This document shows positions 57,199-64,000 of a stretch of DNA of 64,000 bases, piece after piece (within the stretch, counting starts at the first letter, position 1; each line of letters opens with the position of its first letter). The notes under the pieces were generated by a model. It was not told the DNA's origin, did not search any database, and worked only from the letters and a program-made list of their open reading frames with translations. Location of the stretch: positions 441,501 through 505,500 of the forward strand of contig CM055875.1 of assembly GCA_029582165.1 (NCBI GenBank), in the 5' to 3' direction. Source of the DNA: Portulaca oleracea (taxonomy: Eukaryota > Streptophyta > Magnoliopsida > Caryophyllales > Portulacaceae). The position numbers and the translations under genes are program-made.

Positions 57199-59365
57199 TC
57201 AACCAAGCCAATCTTCATCACTTCCCTCGGTCTCCTGAATAAAGTATAAATCACTAAGTATCTGGGATAAGACTAGCAAAACACTTATTATCTTTGATTT
57301 TTTAATTTTTTAGGCACAAACAAGGAGCACTGTCTCAAAGTTACTACTAACCTCTGATGCACTTGTGAATTCCTCAATCTCATCTTCAACCTACAAGGAG
57401 AAGGACACACAACAAGGTGTTAAATGAATACCATCTTTACATCTATTAATACACCCTATCAAAGGATACAAAATACCAGGGGATAAACTCAACAGTGTGA
57501 AGTTCTCAAAATATTTCTACAACTAATCCTAGCTATCACCCAATCCATACTCCGTGGCCGTGAGTGAATGAATGAATGAATGAATGAATGAATGCAACAT
57601 GTGACGACCACAACACATACTCAATCTATCTCAATTCTCAAACAAGCACCACTTTACATCAACACATGTCGCAACATCATGATTAGATGACAACACAATA
57701 TTTAAACAGAATACCTCATTTGCCTCAGCTTTCTGCTTCTTTCTATCATTCCTTTTCTCTGCAGCATTAAAATGAACAGGGGTATATAACCTCACCACAA
57801 ATGTAGTACGAAAACCTGTATTGCTAAACGGAGGAAAAGCATATACTCAGCATTCCTTTTTCTCTTTCGAAAAAAAACCACCAAGCCCTTACCATGAAGT
57901 TTTTCCTACAGTGTGTGTCCACAGAATTTTAGTACATTGATATACATACCAAACACACTATTACCTTGCCAGTTCACTTTTATTGGCAAGCATTCATCTG
58001 AGACTCCCCCCCCCCCCCCCCAACAACAACAACAAAAAAGCCACCAAACTGGAGTGCATCCACTGTTGTGGAACCTTTAATCAAGTCAAATGCATAAAAG
58101 AGAATCCGTTCCTACTGAAAAATTCATAGAATGTGCTGACAGAGAGCTTGGCAAGCTGAAATGACTCATAGATGAACTTATCACAGTCAATTACATGGAA
58201 GAACTATAATTAGTTCGAAAACTTGGCCATATGTGATAAAGCCTCTCGGGGGGGCAAGGGGGACAACTACGGATATATCAAAGTGTATGATAAATGGGGT
58301 TGTGTTTTATGGATGAGATTGTTAAAATTTTTTTCTTTAAATATCAAATTTTGATACCAAAGGTAATGGAATCTTGTATTCGTAAACAAATGAGAAGTAT
58401 GGGATACCCCTCAAATGGGTGGAACTAAATACCAAGTCTCATACCTTAAATGTCCAAACAAACACTAGGTATGAAAACTTGATGCTTTACGTATCAAGTT
58501 CATTCCTAAACTCCCGATCAAACAGGTCCTAAGTAGGTATAGAGACTACGTAAATGATCAATCATAATTGCAGAACTGCAGATCAAACCCCTGATAAGAA
58601 ACACGTGAGCCCTACTTTTACTTCTAATGGAATGCTTTGTTTAAAGATTAGTGATTTTAATGTTTGTTTGCATTGAAAACAAAAGGAAAGAATTTGATGG
58701 TTACAATCTCAAAACGATTGGATACATTCGATTTCTATTTAAGTGAATTTGTATGATCACGCTACCATTTTCGTTTAGCTCAAGATAATTGTATGCTGAT
58801 GAGCAATTAATCACAGCTAGGTTAATCTTTCAGCCATCAAATAATCCCTTTCATCTTTCTGCAATGTCCACCACATATAACAAAAAAGAATATCTCTGCA
58901 TCACAATGATAAGGCTGTCGAGATCTGCCACATAAACCTCACCATTGAGAGACACCGTACTCAGCCTGACACAATTTGACATAACCATTGGGCAAATATG
59001 ACATTTTTCTTTTTCTTTTACCAAACCAATCACTAACCTGATTGTTTCTCCTTACACATGGATTTTGTTTTCCCCAGTTCTGCAGCCTGTGCAACCGTAG
59101 AATTAGAAGATACACCAGAATTGCAGAGTTTCGCCGGAACCAGTTTCATGTGGCATGCACTTACTACATAGTTGACGACTAATGAAAAACTTACCTTTGT
59201 TTTCTTGGATGTCTTTGAACTACTTTGTTGCAGCTTAGTAGATTCTGAAAATGTAAGTCATACAAACCTTTCTTAGTACACATCCCCAACTCCAGCCAAA
59301 GTTATTAAAGAAGGAAAAGTTGAACCTTTGCTTGCCGCCATCTTCTTAGAACCTCCAGCTGATTT
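57199..59365 (-). CDS. 3' exons of an unrecognised gene with Lys-rich and acidic tail
   Basis: Six small exons on the minus strand stay in frame through GT..AG introns: 59365-59326 (KSAGGSKKMAASK), 59244-59195 (ESTKLQQSSSKTSKKTK), 59086-59038 (AAELGKTKSMCKEKQS), 57758-57715 (EKRNDRKKQKAEANE), 57390-57352 (VEDEIEEFTSASE), 57234-57199 (ETEGSDEDWLG, stop). The product end is basic, serine-rich and disordered, then acidic, in the manner of nuclear or chromatin proteins. The 5' exons are not found in the window: upstream sequence is repeat-like, so they lie beyond 64000 or are unrecognised. I do not assign a family. Confidence 0.62.
57564..57596. repeat. (GAAT)n microsatellite in an intron
   Basis: About seven GAAT units between two exons of the minus-strand gene. 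Confidence 0.9.
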
Positions 59366-61939
59366 CTGATAAGATATTCAAATAAGAACCACTAAGAACC
59401 AGAAACTAATGGTTTTAAAAGTGATAAAGATAGTCCACAGAAGTGTTCTAAATTCAGTTAGGCAGAATAGCTCAGTCACTGGCTAGAAAAAATCGGACTT
59501 AAACATAGGGGAATACCAAAATCAAGCACATTTACTGCATTAGATCAGAAAGAATGGGAAGGCAATTGCCACAAGAACAATTGTAGACAAGAGAAATGGA
59601 AACAACAACAACAATTAGATAGATCCAACATCCACTCTTAGTCCTGGACATTGAGCCAACTACAAGTTCCCAGGTCGCAATCATACCACACCCTCAGTAA
59701 TCCAGAAGATCCTAATCCAAAAAATAACATCCAAACAACTAATGGCTTTTGTTCACACTCCAATTACATTTTGATAGGTAGAAAGACATGAGAGCAGAGC
59801 TCAAGCAATGAGGCTGAGACTTGACTTTCAGAATGCTTGAATCACAGTTTCTCCACAATCATGACTCCAGTTTATCACAAAAAACACTGCTCAAAAGGTT
59901 ATGCCTATGTTTTCTTCAAAACCCAAACCCAAATCCAAATTCATTACCCAAGTTCCATTGCAAAAAGGGGCATGGGGGTCTTGGGAAGCAGTCTTGCCTT
60001 AAATTATAAAATTCAAATAAATTGGTTATGATCGACCTAGGAGTTTATGTTTTCTTCAAAATATCAAAGAAAATAATAGGATTGGTGATGAGGGTACAAG
60101 TACTGATCCATCAAAGATGATAAGCAAGGTGAGGGTAATCCAAGTGAACCAACTCTGACGATCAAGGGCTTAGAAATCACTAAAGCATCAACTAGCTTGG
60201 GCATGGGGTTTTGCAAGCCTGGAATTATAAGCTTGGGGTCAACATAGGGCATTTTAATTTGGAAGTTAGGTCCTTTAGTGACTCAATAACATTGCTTAAA
60301 GCCAAATTCAAGTTAGATAATGGAATCAAAGTCATTTTCAAGGTCAGAGGAAGGAAAGTCAATCTGCATAGCAAACTTGACGTTCTCTAGTTCAATGGCA
60401 GTTTTTGAACTCATATTTTTGAATACCTTGTTTACCAAGCTTCTGAACACTTCTTTTTAGCTGAAATCAGCAAAGAATTACAGGAGAAATGGAGGAGACA
60501 AGTTTAATGCTTAAATTGTATTAGTATCTTCTTGCTAAGATAGTTCAATTAGGTAGTGGGATCTGCAAATGAGCTAGGAATTGTTGTTGGTGGCCCTATT
60601 TTCTGATTTTGTCCATAATGAATGGTTCCTAGGAACCAACCCTAAATGAATAGAAGTCAGATATTGAGCTCAAATCCTAAATTTACTCTTTCTAGCTTAT
60701 CTTCGATTTTGGTAGTCAAAAGTGGTGATATAGGAGGTTCTAATTGATTAGATACTGGCCTTGTCATATCTTTCTCATTGATTAGAGGCTCTAATTGAGT
60801 AATTATCTCATTGGTGGTTTGACTTATCCTTTGAGGCAATTAGTTTACGTTCTTTTCAAGCTTGATTTGTGTTCATTCGCATGCTGTTTTGAACCCCCTT
60901 TTTTTTTGTGTCATCAAGAGCTATGTGTTACTAAGTGTCATAAACTTAGACAAGTAGAATTTTTCTTGATACTTAGTGTCAAGAATTTAGACAAGTGTTT
61001 TGTGCTATATGGTTGATTAGTGGCAAGGTCATAGACAAGTGCAAAGTGTGCTTGATTTTTGCCTAGATCATCCATTAATTTATTTCCTAAGTTTGCATAT
61101 AAATTATTGGCTTTGTGTGGTAGTTTTTCATCCAGCTTAGAGCAAAAACTCAGCATATTTCTCCTCTTTATACCTCACTTTTTAACCCTAATAATAACCT
61201 TAAGTTGTCTCCCTTATATTTCCTTTAATCACAAAGATTTAAGCCTTGTTATACTATGTTAAACAACATAATATAAACATCTTAGGCATAGATTCAAGTA
61301 CTTTAAGTTAATTAATTGGGAGTGCACCCGATTAATTAACAATTTAACATTGTGTTGATCCTGGGGAACAGCCGCCTAGATGAAGTGTGCACCATAGCTT
61401 CGGCAAAATCATTCTTAAGACAGAGACTAAACCACAACATGGTTTGTGCTTTCCTATAATTTTATTATTTATTGTAGTGCTATTGATGTGTTTGTTTCAA
61501 TTTATCTAAGTAAAATTTAAGTTGATCGAATTCAAGCTTAGCAGTTGGATTCAACTTTTCGACAAATTAATTATATTTAGTTGGATAAATTGTATATACC
61601 AAACCTTTTATTCAAAAAATTTCCAACATAACCATCTAGTATTCTAGTGTGAAGGATGTGTTGGTAGCTAGGAGAAGAATGAAGAAATGTTGGTTTTGTG
61701 AAGTTTGGAATTTGATTCCTTTAGCAATTTAGTGGGCTACTCAGTAGGAGAGGAAACAACATATATTTGAACAAAAAGAGTTGCATATTCATGACTTCAA
61801 GCTCTATTGTTTGAGGACACTATTGGGATCTAGCTATGGGAGCTAGTAACTTAAATTTTTTGGATTTTGTTGATAATGCTATTATTGAGAGCTTGAGGGC
61901 ATAATGTTTTTGCATTTGCCCGAGTGTACATGGGTGACA

Positions 61940-61940
<1 letters not shown>
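59366..61940. other. unassigned stretch upstream of the minus-strand exons
   Basis: No exon or element I can support. Short open frames (for example 60657-60839 minus, 60795-61016 plus) have no known motif. 60900-61050 repeats a phrase like TTAGTGTCA(T/A)..TTAGACAAGT. Confidence 0.45.

Positions 61941-61942
<2 letters not shown>

Positions 61943-61980
<38 letters not shown>
61943..61980. repeat. (GA)n microsatellite
   Basis: About 19 GA units. Confidence 0.95.
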
Positions 61981-61983
<3 letters not shown>

Positions 61984-62648
61984 GTGAAGCTAATAACTGA
62001 TCAAAACTTTATTTGACATGAACAAAAGTGTCCGCTACTGCACTTTTATCTATGTCAAAGCAACTTGTCTGTACAGCTAACCAATACCTACGCAGCTACA
62101 AACAATGACACAATCCAAAATAATGAATCTATCTTGAAGAGGCCAATAACAAATAAAAGAGCTAAAGGAACAGTCCATAAACATTCCCTCTGCATGCTGA
62201 GATGAAACTTTTGGGAATTTATTGCCGAATCTGCAATACTGTTCTCCATAGACATAGAAACATCAGGATCCAGATGAAAATATGGATACTAATGGAAACA
62301 ACTATGCAGCAATAAACTAACTATGCAGCAATAACCGTTCCTATTCAAGAGACCAACCAATTGTTACTGTATGTTAACATGGTGTCGTGAACCCAACATG
62401 TTTCCTCGTACTAGTTTCTGACATTCAGGTAATAGGTTGTATGTACCATGGCAGACTTCCACATGTCAAAGTATGTTGACAAGAAATTTTCCTACATTGA
62501 ACAAGGGGAGAGAGTGATAGAGGTTCATGCTCCAAAGAAGGGGAAATGGAACTTAAAGATTCTACTGAAGCTACTGAAAATCATTGCAATTTTAAAAATA
62601 GTTCTATAGCCTATAAAAGTCTGGTCAAAGATAACAATTTACCTTGCA

Positions 62649-62978
62649 ATGACGGAAAGATCACCTATCGTTCATTGGCATCTTGAATGCATGAGTATAG
62701 TTTCTGAGCTGAACAGGAAAGCAGAGGCTATCGGCTATGATAAAATTATCTCAGCTAAAAGCAGAAGACATGTCTATTTTAGTCGTATGTTTAAAAAAGG
62801 GCCAAAATATGGTTGTGAAACAGTTGTAGAAATAAGCTCTATAGGAGCCCCTAAAGTAGTACTGATACAGCACAGTTCTGAGAAAAATCAAAAACCTACT
62901 AGATTCCAACTCTGTGTGGGTTTAGAAGCATTGAGGCAAACTGGACAACAGAACACGACAAAACAGGTCATGATTTAG
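62649..62978 (+). other. unrecognised ORF of 109 codons
   Basis: An open frame from ATG to TAG (MTERSPIVHWHLECMSIVSE) with a basic middle (SRRHVYFSRMFKKG). A preceding short frame (62449-62610, MADFHMSKYVDKKFSYIEQG) overlaps it in another frame, and the two could be parts of one broken gene. No family recognised, and no splice or promoter evidence. Confidence 0.3.
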
Positions 62979-63112
62979 TAACATTATCAACAACAAAGGA
63001 TATGAGATTGGAGATTCCATATACAGCAGAAGGCGATAAAAGAAAATAATGTTCGGCCATTGATAATAACTTAAACTGATGTGTGACAGTCAAAGTTAGG
63101 GATTACAGAGGA

Positions 63113-63222
63113 CACATGAGGTCATGATTCTGGTTACCTCTGAACAGACACACGAGGTCTTGATTTTGGTTAACTCTGAACAGACACATGAGGTCATGAT
63201 TTTGGTTACCTCTGAACAGACT
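63113..63222. repeat. tandem repeat, three units of about 36 bp
   Basis: Unit core CATGAGGTCATGATTTTGGT then TACCTCTGAACAGACA, three times with few changes. Confidence 0.85.
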
Positions 63223-63248
63223 GAACACAGATGAACATAGATAATATG

Positions 63249-63539
63249 GGGGGTGTTTGGTTGTAAGCTTTTTGGGGCAGCTTTTAGCTTTTTGGACACT
63301 GTTAGCTTTTTGACCAAGGTGAAAAAGCTACTTGAGGTGTTTGGTAACAAGCTTTTCATATTAGCTTTTTGGACCCAATAAGCTAGTTTTCAAAAAGCTA
63401 CTTGAGGAAGCTTTTTGAGGTATCTTTCACAAAAAGCTAGTTTACCAAACACTTTCTTGCAATCAGCTAACCCAAACAACTAAAGTCAAACAGTTAATCC
63501 AAACAGCTAACAGCTACGAGCTGGTTGCCAAACAGGGCC
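63249..63539. mobile_element. MITE (TGTTTGG-type termini)
   Basis: Left end GGGGGTGTTTGGTTG, right end (reverse complement) GGCCCTGTTTGGCAACC. Flanked by ATG on both sides (63246-63248, 63540-63542), a possible 3 bp target duplication as in PIF/Harbinger-like elements. Internal sequence repeats AGCTTTTTGG and its complement. Non-coding. Confidence 0.65.
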
Positions 63540-63779
63540 ATGATAATTCAGTAGTGGGTGAGGAAAGTTGTACCAACATTATTGGCACTTTAGATGAATA
63601 GTTGCTCTTGAGCATCATATAGCATCAACAGAATGCTACACCAACTTAGGGTTTCATGATCATAAGCCTGAAATTTGATGTGTTTCTGTCAACCGTAATT
63701 GAGAGTCACCATAACAATAGTGCATATCTTGTTGTTGCATACAAAGAGTCAAAGATTGGGTAATAATGGAGCCCTATGT

Positions 63780-63900
63780 TACTTGGACTCGGGACACGGG
63801 CGTCCGACACAGACACGGATCCAAGTGTCCGACATGGCATCCCCAAAAATTATTGACACAGGGACACAGTATCCAAGGGTCCGACACGGCAAGAGAAACA
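63780..63900. repeat. GTCCGACACGG-rich repeat
   Basis: GTCCGACACAGACACGGATC, GTGTCCGACATGG, GGGTCCGACACGG and GGGACACGGG occur within 120 bp. A dispersed plant repeat by its look. No element ends were found. Confidence 0.5.
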
Positions 63901-64000
63901 CTGTCCCTAAGTTGCAAACATATTTAATTACAGTCAGCCCAACTTTCTTTTAAAAGCATCCTTAAAAGTTGTAAATCTAGGATACTTTAATTTAAATTGA

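Overview
This is a window of plant nuclear DNA, most likely from a eudicot with a repeat-rich genome. The evidence is many short exons with GT..AG introns, homologues of plant genes, and nested plant-type LTR retrotransposons. No bacterial or organellar gene order is visible. The species cannot be named from the sequence.

Host genes. (1) 462-11961 (+): the last eleven exons of a Strawberry notch / FORGETTER1-type chromatin protein. Its introns hold a LINE end, an inverted-repeat element and a Stowaway-like MITE. (2) 43166-47078 (-): a complete five-exon gene for a small ankyrin-repeat protein of 203 residues. Its 3 kb third intron carries the 3' end of an old Gypsy element. (3) 57199-59365 (-): six tiny 3' exons (36-50 nt) of a gene I do not recognise, encoding a Lys-rich stretch followed by an acidic C-terminus.

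Mobile DNA fills most of the rest. 12776-18082 is a complete but coding-dead Copia element (TSD CTTAC). 18301-18853 is a foldback element that is nearly all inverted repeat. 19.7-29.25 kb is a minus-strand Gypsy-type element end with a very long LTR. That LTR was split by a younger, complete, non-autonomous LTR element (23800-29013, TSD GTGTC) carrying an open 845-codon reading frame. 29.5-31.4 kb looks like an endogenous pararetrovirus fragment with an as-1-like promoter, a leader and a Met-tRNA primer site. 32650-34.27 kb is a related long LTR in the opposite orientation. 34274-34883 is a Cassandra TRIM carrying 5S rRNA sequence. 35.8-37.27 kb is a Tat/Ogre-like LTR. 37.5-42.06 kb is the 5' half of an Athila-like element. 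48.3-52.6 kb is a decayed chromovirus whose reverse transcriptase is missing and replaced by a short CACTA-like piece. 52.8-54.9 kb is microsatellite, two tandem arrays and a Tat-like LTR start. 55.0-56.17 kb is another LTR. The right end holds a LINE RNase H relic, a MITE and short tandem repeats.

The most unusual shared structure is a CpG-rich module built on near-palindromes of the form GTCGCGGGCGCGAC. It occurs in five separate LTRs, in both orientations, and each time occupies about 200-450 bp directly upstream of the presumed TATA box. The other main leads are the fused 845-codon ORF with a YFDN reverse-transcriptase vestige, and the pararetroviral promoter.
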